DNA of 64,000 nucleotides from Lachnospiraceae bacterium UBA7205. GTDB taxonomy: Bacteria > Bacillota > Clostridia > Lachnospirales > Lachnospiraceae. The DNA is taken from assembly GCA_002490665.1 (NCBI GenBank), contig DKUL01000014.1, positions 41,632-105,631 of the forward strand. Reading direction: 5' to 3'. The position numbers and the translations under genes were made by a program. The notes under the pieces were generated by a model. The model was not told where the DNA came from, did not search any database, and saw only the letters and a program-made list of their open reading frames with translations. This document shows, in pieces, positions 7,963 through 16,871 of this stretch (the stretch's first letter is position 1; the number at the start of each line of letters is the position of its first letter).

Positions 7963-9015
7963 TTAATATTTCCTGTCTTCCAGAAATGCCGTGGCGTTTT
8001 CCTTCGTAAATACGACTTCCTCCACGACATAGTGCTTTTCCACCGGCTCTCCGTTTTCAAGCTTTTGTATGATTGCATCGACATAGGCGCCCTGCACCGG
8101 ATTGCACTCCACATCGACATTGATACGCCCCTCTTTGACCAGCTCCAGCGCGTCCCTTGTCGCATCAAACGAAATGACCGTCACGTCACCGCCTTCCCCA
8201 AAGCTGACACCGGCTTCCTGCATCGCCTCGATGGCACCCATCGTCATGTCGTCATTCTGCGAGATGAGCACATCCATCTCTGGGTAGCGCTGCAGCACAC
8301 TGCGCATCACTTCCTTTGCCTTGTTCGCAGTAAATTCTGCCGTGACGGATTCAAGGATATGCCAGTTCCCATGCTGTGCGGCAATCTCGCCAAGCCCTTT
8401 TGTCCTGCCAATCTCTGCCGTGGAACCGACGGTTCCCCTCAGGACGACAATATTGATTTTCTCCGACTGCCGCTGCTCCTGTTCCAGATACGTTTCCAGC
8501 CATCTGCCTGCCTTTCTTCCCTCCTCCTTTGCATCCGTTCCAACCCATGCCGTGTAGAGCGAGTCATCCTGCACATTGACCATACGGTCCGTGACAATCA
8601 CTGGAATTCCCGCACTTTTTGCCTCCTGCAGCACTGTGTCCCAGCCGTCCTCGATCACCGGTGCAAACACGATGTAGTCAACCCGCTGGGAGATAAAGCT
8701 GCGGATTGCCTTGATTTGGTTTTCCTGCATCTGTCTGGCATTGTTAAAAATCAGGAAATAGCCTGCGTCTTTCGTGAGCGCCTGCTGTATGGACGCAGTG
8801 TGCGCCGTGCGCCAGCCCGATTCGCTGCCCAGCTGGGAAAAGCCAACCACAGTCAAATCCTCCTCCGTGCGGACAGGCATCTGTTCTATTTTTATGTCAA
8901 ATCCCCGAAAAAGGCTGTATCCGATAAACAAAAGCGGAACGATGCAGAGCAGCATGATGCAGATGCCCACATGTCCAAAAATCATCTCTTTCCCTATTTC
9001 TGATGCCTTTTTCAT
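7963..9015 (-). CDS. Membrane-anchored sugar-binding protein, probable sensor partner
   Basis: About 350 residues. A single N-terminal membrane helix (HVGICIMLLCIVPLLFIGYS, residues about 14-33) without a lipobox anchors a Peripla_BP_4 domain outside the cell. The domain resembles the YtfQ-like protein of the transporter (GFSQLGSESGWRTAHT, GWDTVLQEAKSAGIPVIV). Its ATG overlaps the kinase TGA by four bases (ATGA) with GGGGAG upstream, so translation is coupled to the kinase gene; this decides the start at 9015 over the GTG at 9021. Its place between the kinase and response regulator suggests it presents sugar to the kinase instead of to a permease. That role is known for other sugar-binding protein/kinase pairs and is inferred here. 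Confidence 0.82.
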   Translation of the reverse strand: MKKASEIGKEMIFGHVGICIMLLCIVPLLFIGYSLFRGFDIKIEQMPVRTEEDLTVVGFSQLGSESGWRTAHTASIQQALTKDAGYFLIFNNARQMQENQIKAIRSFISQRVDYIVFAPVIEDGWDTVLQEAKSAGIPVIVTDRMVNVQDDSLYTAWVGTDAKEEGRKAGRWLETYLEQEQRQSEKINIVVLRGTVGSTAEIGRTKGLGEIAAQHGNWHILESVTAEFTANKAKEVMRSVLQRYPEMDVLISQNDDMTMGAIEAMQEAGVSFGEGGDVTVISFDATRDALELVKEGRINVDVECNPVQGAYVDAIIQKLENGEPVEKHYVVEEVVFTKENATAFLEDRKY

Positions 9016-10565
9016 ACACACTCCCCTTTTCCATCCGCCGCACTGCCAGCCTGCCTGCTCTCCCGCAGCAGTTCCTTCGCCTGCGGCTCACTGAATTTCA
9101 CGGCAGGGATGACAATGCTGACCTTGGTGCCCGCGCCTTTTTCCGACCCAATCGTCATACCATACTCCATGCCAAAATTCATGCGAATCCGCTCATTCAC
9201 ATTCGCCAGTCCGAATCCCTTTTCCGTCTCCTTGCATGGTTTCGCAATCTCCATCCGCAGCCGCTCCAGCTCGTCGGCGTCCATTCCGACTCCGTTGTCC
9301 CGCACACAGAGCAGAATCGTGTCCTCCTCTGGCGAAGCGCCATGCTGCAGCACGCCGGTGACCCATATTTTTCCTTTTGCGCGCTTGTACTTAATCCCAT
9401 GGTACAGGGAATTTTCGACAAGCGGCTGCAAGGTCAGCTTCAATATCTTATACGCGTACAGCTCTGGCGTAATAGCGATTTCATAGTCCAGGATGTCCTG
9501 GTAACGCACCTGCTGGATTTCAAGATAGCCGCGGATGTGCTCCTTTTCCTCCCGTATCGAGATGGTTTCCTTTCCCTTGCTCAGCACCAGCCGGAAAAAC
9601 TCCGAGAGCGCCACGACGACATCCACTGCCTTGTCGGGGTCGTCGCCCTCAATCAGCCATACAATGGTGTCAAGCGTATTGTACAGGAAATGCGGGTTAA
9701 TCTGCTCCTGCAAAAGACGCAGCTCCGCATGGCGCATCTTGCGCTCATCCTCCTTAATCTGGTTCACCATCACCTCCAGATTTTCCGACATGTCATTCAC
9801 ACTGTCCGAGAGCACCTCCAGCTCATCCTCTGTCTGCACCCGCGCACGGTCCGAGAAATTGCCCTCCGCAATCCTGCTCGTAATGCCGCACAGCTCCTGA
9901 ATCGGCCTGGTGATGCTGTTGAGTATCGCGCTGGTTATGAGAATCACCGCCGCCACAATGCAGCCGCCGAGCAGGATGCTGACGATGATAACGCGCTCCA
10001 CTTCTTTGTTTAACTGTATTTTTAACTGCTCAATGCTTTTCGTCTGATAATAAATATAGTACTGGATATCGTCCTGTATCAGCTCTGTCAGGATATAAAT
10101 GTCATTGTACAGCATGTCGATATTTTTCTCATACTGCCCCTGTGCCTCCTGGTTTGCCTTGATATCATCCACGCGGTCCCTCAGTGTGTCGACATTGCGC
10201 AGAAGGCTTTGCAGCCAGACACGGCTTTCCCGGTCAGTTGTCATGGCAAGCAGATTATTGCTCTCCGTGCGCAGTTCGTCAATGAGCTTGTAGGGATCCT
10301 TAAGCGTCCCGTCCTCCTCTATTGTGCCAAAGGTAATATTGTTGCTGACAACCAGTTTGTATAGGCTCTCGTCCATCTCCTCCTTGAAGTTGATGTTGTA
10401 GGCATTGGCAAGCAGCATGCTGTTCACAATCTGGTCGTAGGCACGGCTGTAGTTTACAAGCGCCAGAATCAGATAGATTGCCACATAAAGTATCGGCACC
10501 ATCGCAACCAGCACCAGGACAATCAGTTTATTTTTCAGGGGATATTTTATCTTTTCCGTTTTCAT
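9012..10565 (-). CDS. YesM-type sensor histidine kinase
   Basis: About 517 residues. Two membrane helices (residues about 13-37 and 192-214) enclose an extracytoplasmic sensor region of some 155 residues. A HAMP segment follows (about 215-268), then the His_kinase domain with phospho-acceptor His292 in QINPHFLYNTLD, and a HATPase domain with LVENSLYHGIKY (N box) and DNGVGMD (G1 box). The start at 10565 is set by AAGGAA eight bases upstream; the ORF is open for ten more residues. First gene of the three-gene sensory operon. It would autophosphorylate and pass the phosphate to the AraC-type regulator at 6310-7929, probably on signal from the anchored binding protein. Confidence 0.88.
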   Translation of the reverse strand: MKTEKIKYPLKNKLIVLVLVAMVPILYVAIYLILALVNYSRAYDQIVNSMLLANAYNINFKEEMDESLYKLVVSNNITFGTIEEDGTLKDPYKLIDELRTESNNLLAMTTDRESRVWLQSLLRNVDTLRDRVDDIKANQEAQGQYEKNIDMLYNDIYILTELIQDDIQYYIYYQTKSIEQLKIQLNKEVERVIIVSILLGGCIVAAVILITSAILNSITRPIQELCGITSRIAEGNFSDRARVQTEDELEVLSDSVNDMSENLEVMVNQIKEDERKMRHAELRLLQEQINPHFLYNTLDTIVWLIEGDDPDKAVDVVVALSEFFRLVLSKGKETISIREEKEHIRGYLEIQQVRYQDILDYEIAITPELYAYKILKLTLQPLVENSLYHGIKYKRAKGKIWVTGVLQHGASPEEDTILLCVRDNGVGMDADELERLRMEIAKPCKETEKGFGLANVNERIRMNFGMEYGMTIGSEKGAGTKVSIVIPAVKFSEPQAKELLRESRQAGSAADGKGECV

Positions 10566-10614
10566 GCTTGGTTCCTTCCCAATGAAAATAGCCATGTTGC
10601 ATCTTACAGCTATG

Positions 10615-10644
10615 ATTATATCATAATATAACTTTTCCTGACAA
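10615..10644 (-). promoter_or_regulatory. Predicted promoter of the sensory operon
   Basis: On the minus strand TTGTCA (10639-10644) and a perfect TATAAT (10615-10620), 18-base spacer, about 50 bases upstream of the kinase start. Confidence 0.6.
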
Positions 10645-10679
10645 CATTCGCATTCTTCCTCTGCATGGGGATATATACG

Positions 10680-10714
10680 AAAAACCTTGATTTTTCCGCA
10701 AAATCAAGGTTTTT
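10680..10714 (-). terminator. Rho-independent terminator after ptsI
   Basis: Fifteen-base arms AAAAACCTTGATTTT and AAAATCAAGGTTTTT around a five-to-six base loop, ending in a T-run on either strand. It sits 36 bases after the ptsI stop and closes the PTS operon before the promoter of the kinase operon. Confidence 0.8.
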
Positions 10715-10750
10715 CATATATCCCAGTTTAGGATTTCCTATTTGCAGGCG

Positions 10751-12385
10751 CTACATCGCCCGCACCTTTTCCCGCACCTTCAGTACCATGGGCGGCGCCA
10801 CGGACAATTCGTCCACGCCCATATTCACAAAGGTTTCCGTAAGCGTCATATCCGCGCCGAGCTCACCGCAGATTCCTGCCCATTTCCCGCACTTGTGCGC
10901 GTTGTCGACCACTATCTGGATCATGCGCAGGACTGCCTTGTGGTGCGGATTGTAAAAATCCTCGAGCCGCTGGTTCTGCCTGTCAATCGCAAGCGTGTAC
11001 TGTGTCAGGTCGTTCGTTCCAATGCTGAAGAAATCAACCAGCTGTGCAAGCTCATCACTGATCATCACCGCCGCCGGCGTCTCAATCATGATGCCCTGCT
11101 CCGGTATGCGGTACGGTATCCGTGCCTGCTTGAGCTCCTCCTCCACTTCCGCGACAATCGCATAAATCTGCCGCACTTCCTCAGCCGAGATAATCATCGG
11201 ATACATGATGGAAAGGTTCCCATACACTGCCGCCCGCAGCAGCGCCCGCAGCTGCGTCTTGAAAATATCCGGCTGTTTTATGCAGATGCGGATTGCCCGA
11301 TACCCCAGCGCCGGATTGTCCTCCTTTCCCAGCCCGAAATAATCTGCCTGTTTATCGGCGCCAATGTCGAGTGTCCTGATGATGACTTTTTTCTGTCCCA
11401 TCATCTGCACGACCTGTTTATACGCCTGGAACTGTTCCTCCTCCGACGGGAAATCTTCCCGCCCCAGGTACAGGAACTCACTGCGGAAAAGTCCGATTCC
11501 GCCAGCGTCATTTTCCAGCACGTACCCGACATCACTGACACTGCCGATATTGGCATAGATATTGATTGTCCTGCCGTCATGCGTCTCGTTCTTCTTTCCC
11601 TTTAATTCCTGTAACAGACGCAGTTTTTCCTGCTCGCCTGCAATCTTTTTTTCCGCCTCGCTGCACTGGAATTCTGTCGGCTCGAAAATCACTTCCCCTG
11701 CTGTCCCGTCCACTATCGCAGTCATTCCCGTACTGATTTCACTTAAATCCATCTGTACGCCGATGAGCGCCGGGATGTTCATCATGCGGGCAAGGATTGC
11801 CGTGTGGGAATTGGTGGAGCCATGCACGGTCACAAAAGCCAGTATCTTTTTCTTATCCATCTGTACCGTCTCGCTCGGGCTTAAATCATCCGCCACAATG
11901 ACAGAAGGCTCCATGGCAGAGAAGTCCGCACTGCCCTGACCAGACAGGTTTCGAACCAGGCGTGCGGAAATGTCCTTCACGTCTGCTGCGCGCGCCTGCA
12001 TATACTCATCCTCCATGCCTGCAAACATGGCTGCAAAATTATCTCCCGTGATTGCAGCCGCGTACTCTGCGTTCACCATTTCCGTCCGTATCACATGGCA
12101 GATGGCATCCAGATAATCCTCATCCTCCAGCATCATCTGGTGCACCTCGAAAATGGCGGCGCTGGACTCGCCAACCTCCTTTACAGCCTTATCATAGAGC
12201 GCCGCGAGCTGTTGTTTTGATGCCTCAGCCGCCCTCTGCATCCGCTCTATTTCAGACTCCGGATTTTCCACCCTTTTCCTTCTAATCTGCTCCTGATCCT
12301 TGCGCAGAACCAGCACTTTTCCCATCGTTACGCCATTGTACACTGTTTTCCCCGAAAACTTTTTCCCTGAAAATTCCTCTGCCAT
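10751..12385 (-). CDS. ptsI: Phosphoenolpyruvate-protein phosphotransferase (PTS enzyme I)
   Basis: 544 residues, close to the usual 570. Enzyme I takes phosphate from phosphoenolpyruvate and gives it to HPr. The phospho-His is His194 in TVHGSTNSHTAILAR; the PEP-binding barrel shows GIGLFRSEFLY, MIETPAAVMISDEL, FFSIGTNDLTQYTLA and the catalytic Cys in GICGELGAD. The gene follows ptsH by 29 bases and is the last gene of the operon that starts with the DeoR regulator, followed by a strong terminator. Having its own EI and HPr in a substrate operon suggests either the general PTS proteins of this cell or a dedicated set. Confidence 0.93.
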   Translation of the reverse strand: MAEEFSGKKFSGKTVYNGVTMGKVLVLRKDQEQIRRKRVENPESEIERMQRAAEASKQQLAALYDKAVKEVGESSAAIFEVHQMMLEDEDYLDAICHVIRTEMVNAEYAAAITGDNFAAMFAGMEDEYMQARAADVKDISARLVRNLSGQGSADFSAMEPSVIVADDLSPSETVQMDKKKILAFVTVHGSTNSHTAILARMMNIPALIGVQMDLSEISTGMTAIVDGTAGEVIFEPTEFQCSEAEKKIAGEQEKLRLLQELKGKKNETHDGRTINIYANIGSVSDVGYVLENDAGGIGLFRSEFLYLGREDFPSEEEQFQAYKQVVQMMGQKKVIIRTLDIGADKQADYFGLGKEDNPALGYRAIRICIKQPDIFKTQLRALLRAAVYGNLSIMYPMIISAEEVRQIYAIVAEVEEELKQARIPYRIPEQGIMIETPAAVMISDELAQLVDFFSIGTNDLTQYTLAIDRQNQRLEDFYNPHHKAVLRMIQIVVDNAHKCGKWAGICGELGADMTLTETFVNMGVDELSVAPPMVLKVREKVRAM

Positions 12386-12414
12386 ATCCTACCTCCCAGT
12401 ACCGCACAGATTTT

Positions 12415-12672
12415 CTATAGATTCTCCTTTAAAAATGCCTCCAATGCCGCTGCTGCTGCATCTTCATCGTCGCCCTCTGCCTGTACAGTGATTTCCATTC
12501 CCTGCTTCACGCCAAGTCCCATCAGCCCGAATACCTTTTTTGCATCCGCTTTCTTACCCTCTTTGATGACGGACACCGATGATGTATAGGACTTTGCCAG
12601 TTTTACCAGTTCTCCTGCCGGACGCGCGTGGATTCCTTCCTTATCGGTGATGACATATGTAAATTCCTTCAT
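12415..12672 (-). CDS. ptsH: Phosphocarrier protein HPr, lacking the regulatory Ser46
   Basis: 85 residues, full family length. The catalytic His15 is present in EGIHARPAGELV. At position 46, where Gram-positive HPr has the serine that HPr kinase phosphorylates (as in LKSIMGVMSLG of Bacillus subtilis), this protein has lysine (DAKKVFGLMGLG). It can therefore carry phosphate from enzyme I to EIIA but should not take part in the HPr-Ser-P/CcpA branch of catabolite control. It lies between the 1-phosphofructokinase and ptsI genes. The reading of position 46 is direct; the regulatory meaning follows from known HPr biology. Confidence 0.92.
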   Translation of the reverse strand: MKEFTYVITDKEGIHARPAGELVKLAKSYTSSVSVIKEGKKADAKKVFGLMGLGVKQGMEITVQAEGDDEDAAAAALEAFLKENL

Positions 12673-12718
12673 ATTTATTCTTTCCTTTCTTCTCTATATG
12701 ATAAACCTTTTGGGTTTC

Positions 12719-13630
12719 CTAACTGTTTTTTACTGCCGCATATATCTGCTCAATCTCCTGCCTTGTCGCCAGAAGCTCCGAGAATGCACTCGCGCTTCCT
12801 GCCGAAATTCCCATGCGGAATGCATGGCCATAATCCTTCTTCTCCGTCCATCCTGCAAGGAATCCGGCGACCATGGAATCCCCCGCACCCACTGCGTTGA
12901 CAAGCTTTCCCTCCGGCGCTGCAAGCATATGGACAGCGCCAAGTGCATCCACAAGGACAGCCCCCTGCCCCGCCATGGATACCAGCACATTCTGCGCGCC
13001 CTTTTCCTGCAGCCTTTTTGCATATGGGACAACCGCTTCCCGCGTATCGAGCGTTACCTGAAAAATTTCACCCAGCTCGTGATTGTTTGGCTTGATGAGA
13101 AATGGTTTGTACTGTAGTACATTCAGCAGCAAATCCTTTGTGGCATCCACGACGAACAGGACGCCTTTTGTCTGCAGCCGTGCCAGAATATCGCTGTAAA
13201 TGGAATCCGGAAGGCTTTTCGGAATACTGCCCGCCAGCACCAGGACATCTTCCGCCCCGAGCCGTTCCAGCTTCTGGTACAGTGCATCCACGTGGGCCTG
13301 CCCAATCTCCGGTCCCATACCGTTGATTTCCGTACCGTCATAATCCTTTAGCTTGACATTGATGCGGGAAAGTCCCTTGTCGATGCGGATAAAGTCGGCG
13401 AGCAGTCCCATCCGCTGCACCTCGCGCTCAATCTGTTCCCCCGTAAATCCCGCGGTAAATCCCAGTGCGGTATTTTCGATGCCCAGATTGCCCAGCACGA
13501 TAGAAACATTGATTCCCTTGCCGCCGGGGAACATCTGCTCCCCGGTCGTGCGGTTGGTTCTGCCCATCTCAAAACCATCCATCGATACGATATAATCCAG
13601 TGAAGGATTAAAGGTTACTGTATAAATCAT
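12719..13630 (-). CDS. fruK: 1-phosphofructokinase (PfkB family)
   Basis: 303 residues of the PfkB/ribokinase fold. The N-terminus MIYTVTFNPSLDYIVSMDGF, the glycine pair PGGKGINVSIVLGNLG and the catalytic motif NAVGAGDSMVAGFLAG near residue 245 are those of FruK/LacC kinases. It should phosphorylate fructose 1-phosphate (or a related ketose phosphate such as tagatose 6-phosphate) to the bisphosphate for glycolysis. Its ATG overlaps the dehydrogenase TGA by four bases. The match to FruK is better than to LacC by eye, but the substrate is set by the unusual dehydrogenase upstream. Confidence 0.82.
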   Translation of the reverse strand: MIYTVTFNPSLDYIVSMDGFEMGRTNRTTGEQMFPGGKGINVSIVLGNLGIENTALGFTAGFTGEQIEREVQRMGLLADFIRIDKGLSRINVKLKDYDGTEINGMGPEIGQAHVDALYQKLERLGAEDVLVLAGSIPKSLPDSIYSDILARLQTKGVLFVVDATKDLLLNVLQYKPFLIKPNNHELGEIFQVTLDTREAVVPYAKRLQEKGAQNVLVSMAGQGAVLVDALGAVHMLAAPEGKLVNAVGAGDSMVAGFLAGWTEKKDYGHAFRMGISAGSASAFSELLATRQEIEQIYAAVKNS

Positions 13631-14889
13631 GCCTGTGTCCCTCCAAAATGTGCAAACAGCATATCTTCCGCCTCTTTCGACCAGAGCCCTTTATTGCGCT
13701 TACAGCACGCGTCCAGCTCCTTGAAAAACGGATCCTTCTCACCCAGCTTTCCAAAATCTTCAATCGCCGTCATCGGCATGTCAAACTGAATATAGGCAAG
13801 CTTCTTGCCGCCCGGAATACTGGGCAGGTTGTTCGTCGTGTCAACGATAGAGTCAATGCCGCCGACATGTGTCACCATGACCGCAGAGTTGATTTCCCCT
13901 GCAGCCGACTTCGCAATCGCCTCTTTCATGTCGTCCGTATTTCCGCCGGTCGAGCCCATAATCTTCGTCCGCGCATAGTGGCAGTTGTAGAGGTTCATAT
14001 CCGCCGAAAACTGTGTGTCCGTGGGGCCTGCAAAGAAATTCAGGCAGCCGTCCACCGCAAGGAGTTTGTCGCCCATCTCCGCAATGCTTTTGACCGGGGC
14101 ATATACAAAGACATCACTGTACCCGACTCCCTCCGTGATGGCGCGCAGCGCTGCGACCGGGTCTTCCATATCCGCCGTGTTGACATAGTGCAACTCGACG
14201 CCCTTCTCCTTTGCTTCCTCCTCTGAAATCACTTCCCTTGCGCGTGCAATCTTGGCATCATTGATATCGGTGACAACGATTCTCTTCGGCTTATTTTCAA
14301 AGGCAAGCCCATAGCTGATGGCGCCAAGTCCCATTGGTCCGCAGCCACCGAGAATCAGGATATTCCCCCCTGCCAGCGTTCCCATCTTGTGCTCGTAGGA
14401 CAAATGCTCTGTGTGGTAATTGCTGTGATATCCGCCGATGCAGCAGCTCATCGGTTCACCGAGCGACGCCTCGAAATAGCTGTCCCCGTCATACTCCCAG
14501 ATGCAGCCCTTTTCGATCACATCATTTGGAAAAATGCAGTATGTTGCGGCGCCCCCGAAAAATTCATAGGAATATCCCGGTGATTCCATCTGCCCCGGAA
14601 TCGCAGGCTGCTGCGCAAACTTCCTGCCCTCGTGGAACTGGTCTTTCCACTTGCTGCCGACCTTGACAATGTCGCCGGTAAACTCATGCCCGATGATGAC
14701 CGGGTGCTCCGCCACATTCTCCGGAACACGCTTGTGATCCTTGCCCGCCTGCACCATTTTCCATGTTGACATGCAGATGCTGTCGCTCACCACCTTCACT
14801 AAAATCTCATCCTCCCTGATTTCCGGAAGTTCAAACTCCTCCAGCCTGATATCATGTGCCCCATGTAATCTAACACCTTTTACTTTCAT
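13627..14889 (-). CDS. SorE-like zinc-type alcohol dehydrogenase (sugar phosphate oxidoreductase)
   Basis: About 420 residues. Medium-chain dehydrogenase with a GroES-like N-terminal half (VIIGHEFTGDIVKVGS near residue 75) and a nucleotide-binding half (ILILGGCGPMGLGAISYGL near 188). The overall sequence recalls L-sorbose-1-phosphate reductase (SorE), which links a ketose 1-phosphate and a hexitol phosphate. Between a mannitol-type PTS transporter and 1-phosphofructokinase it could oxidise an imported hexitol phosphate to a ketose 1-phosphate. I chose MKVKGVRLHG at 14889; the ATG at 14901 lies only one base after GGAG, too close for a ribosome. The stop overlaps the next ATG (ATGA). Substrate is inferred. 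Confidence 0.75.
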   Translation of the reverse strand: MKVKGVRLHGAHDIRLEEFELPEIREDEILVKVVSDSICMSTWKMVQAGKDHKRVPENVAEHPVIIGHEFTGDIVKVGSKWKDQFHEGRKFAQQPAIPGQMESPGYSYEFFGGAATYCIFPNDVIEKGCIWEYDGDSYFEASLGEPMSCCIGGYHSNYHTEHLSYEHKMGTLAGGNILILGGCGPMGLGAISYGLAFENKPKRIVVTDINDAKIARAREVISEEEAKEKGVELHYVNTADMEDPVAALRAITEGVGYSDVFVYAPVKSIAEMGDKLLAVDGCLNFFAGPTDTQFSADMNLYNCHYARTKIMGSTGGNTDDMKEAIAKSAAGEINSAVMVTHVGGIDSIVDTTNNLPSIPGGKKLAYIQFDMPMTAIEDFGKLGEKDPFFKELDACCKRNKGLWSKEAEDMLFAHFGGTQA

Positions 14890-14944
14890 ATGAATAACCA
14901 TGCTCCTTTCTCAGTCTGCGAATCAAATTACCTCATTTTTACTC

Positions 14945-16828
14945 TTAGTTCAGACGCTCCAATATCCAGTCGACATCCCCCGTCGTTTTCAGCGTCTCCA
15001 GCATTTCCTCATCTTCCAGCATCTCACAGATGCTGCTTAACAAATCCAGATGCTCATCCCCGATTCCTGCTATGCCGAAAACCAGCTGCGCCTTCTCGTC
15101 CCCAAAGTCCACGCCCTCCGGGTACTGCATCAGGATAATACCCGTCTTTTTGACTGTATCCTTTGCCTGCGAAGTGCCATGCGGAATCGCCACGCCCATA
15201 CCCATGTAAGTCGTTACCAGCTTCTCACGCTCCTGCATCGCGTCAGCATAGGAGGGGTCAACATATCCCAGCTTTGCCAGAAGCTCGCCTGCCGCCTGGA
15301 TAGCCGCCTCCTTCGAGACAGGCGCAAGATTTAACTGCACGCCGTCCCGCACCAGGATTTGTTTCCCTGCCGGCTCTTTTCCGGTGTCGCCATTGTGCTG
15401 TCCCTGTGCTGTCGCATCACTCTGCTGCATTGCCGGCTCCTGCTTCTGTGTCAGCTGTTCATACAGGGAATCAAGCGCCGGGTCTGCCAAAAAATTCTGC
15501 AGCGTCACGACCTGCGCCTGCGGCACAGACTTTCTTGCCCGTTCTGCCAGGGTAATCTGCACCACGGCGATATCGCAGTCAGCCGGAATGTTGTCCACGG
15601 ATGTGTTGATTACCGTCAGATCCGGCCTTAGCGCCTTAATCCTGTTTCGAAATTTCGTCGCACCCATCGCGGAAGAACCCATTCCCGCGTCGCAGGCAAA
15701 TACTACTTTTTTAATATCCCCTGCTTTCCTCGTCTGCGGCGCATCAGCGTCTGGACGAATGCCTTTCGCTTCCGCCTTTCTGCCTGCCACTTCCTCCTGC
15801 GCCTCCTCGAGGCTCCTGCCCCTGGACGTGCGGATAATCACGGATGCAATTCCGAACGAGACTGCTGTCGCAATGACAACACCCACAATCACCGAAACCA
15901 TGCTGTCCCTTGACGCCATCATCAGATACGCAAGCAGCGAACCCGGGGAAGCGGGTCCTACCAGTCCCGCGCCAGTCATGTTATACCAGAAAATTGCCGC
16001 AATGTTGCCGACAATCGGCGCGATAATCACCAGTGGATTCATCAGTATGTAAGGAAAATAAATCTCATGGATACCGCCCAGCAGATGAATGATGACTGCT
16101 CCCGGCGCCGACTGTTTTGTCTTTTTGTCCTCGCAGAAAAACATATATGCAAGGAGCACGCCAAGCCCCGGTCCCGGATTGGATTCCAGCATATACATGA
16201 TGGATTTTCCTGCCTCCGCCGCCTGCGCCGTGGCAATCGGCGTAAAGATGCCGTGATTAATCGCGTTATTCAGGAACAGCACCTTTGCCGGTTCGATAAA
16301 CACGGCAATCAGGGGCAGCATACCGTTTGCCATCAATATATTGACCCCGGCAGTCAGTATCGCCAGAATCAGGTTCATAAACGGTCCAATCACAAGGTAG
16401 CTGAGCATCGCAAGAATCATGCCGATAATGCCGACCGAAAAATTGTTGATCAGCATCTCGAAGCCTGCGGGCATATGCCCCTCCATTGCCTTGTCAAACC
16501 TTTTGATGCAGAATCCTGATAACGGTCCTATGATCATTGCCGCCATCAGCATCGTCGTATCCGGGTCGCTCATGATGGCGCCGACAACAGCAATCGCACC
16601 GACGATGCTGCCACGCTCCCCTCCGATCTGCCTGCCGCCTGTCGAGGCAATCAGTATCGGAATCAGATAAACTAATATTGCCGAAAATATTGTTGCAAAC
16701 CCTTCGTGTGGAATCCATCCGCTCCCGTTAAAGAAAGCCGCCAGGAAACCAAAAGCAATCAGTGCGCCGATATTGGGCATAATCATTGCAGAAAGGAATT
16801 TGCCAAAACGTTGTATACCATTTTTCAT
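14945..16828 (-). CDS. mtlA: Mannitol-type PTS transporter, EIICBA
   Basis: 627 residues holding three domains in one chain. EIIC (residues about 1-340) is a polytopic transporter with the mannitol-family motif GGIHEIYFPY near 251-260. EIIB (about 370-465) has the phospho-Cys379 in FACDAGMGSSAMGA. EIIA (about 488-627) has the phospho-His550 in GMGVAIPHGTSQ. It takes up and phosphorylates a hexitol or related sugar. The open frame runs 43 codons further up into the DeoR gene; I chose ATG at 16828 because MKNGIQRFGKFLSAM is the family start and GTGAGG precedes it. Next to a SorE-like enzyme the substrate may not be mannitol itself. Confidence 0.85.
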   Translation of the reverse strand: MKNGIQRFGKFLSAMIMPNIGALIAFGFLAAFFNGSGWIPHEGFATIFSAILVYLIPILIASTGGRQIGGERGSIVGAIAVVGAIMSDPDTTMLMAAMIIGPLSGFCIKRFDKAMEGHMPAGFEMLINNFSVGIIGMILAMLSYLVIGPFMNLILAILTAGVNILMANGMLPLIAVFIEPAKVLFLNNAINHGIFTPIATAQAAEAGKSIMYMLESNPGPGLGVLLAYMFFCEDKKTKQSAPGAVIIHLLGGIHEIYFPYILMNPLVIIAPIVGNIAAIFWYNMTGAGLVGPASPGSLLAYLMMASRDSMVSVIVGVVIATAVSFGIASVIIRTSRGRSLEEAQEEVAGRKAEAKGIRPDADAPQTRKAGDIKKVVFACDAGMGSSAMGATKFRNRIKALRPDLTVINTSVDNIPADCDIAVVQITLAERARKSVPQAQVVTLQNFLADPALDSLYEQLTQKQEPAMQQSDATAQGQHNGDTGKEPAGKQILVRDGVQLNLAPVSKEAAIQAAGELLAKLGYVDPSYADAMQEREKLVTTYMGMGVAIPHGTSQAKDTVKKTGIILMQYPEGVDFGDEKAQLVFGIAGIGDEHLDLLSSICEMLEDEEMLETLKTTGDVDWILERLN

Positions 16829-16871
16829 AAAGAACCTCACTTTGATTATTTGGTTCGCTTCCTGAATCAGA

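Noticed and set aside
8032..9003. Plus-strand frame of 323 codons opposite the anchored binding protein
   Set aside because: Composition is that of an antisense shadow (many His, Arg, Cys), and the minus-strand frame is a clear sugar-binding protein.
10742..11605. Plus-strand open frame of 287 codons opposite ptsI
   Set aside because: No recognisable domain, rich in His and Arg, fully inside a well conserved enzyme I gene on the other strand.
12700..12717. Short AAACC/GGTTT hairpin between fruK and ptsH
   Set aside because: Only five pairs and no T-run; too weak to call a terminator or attenuator.
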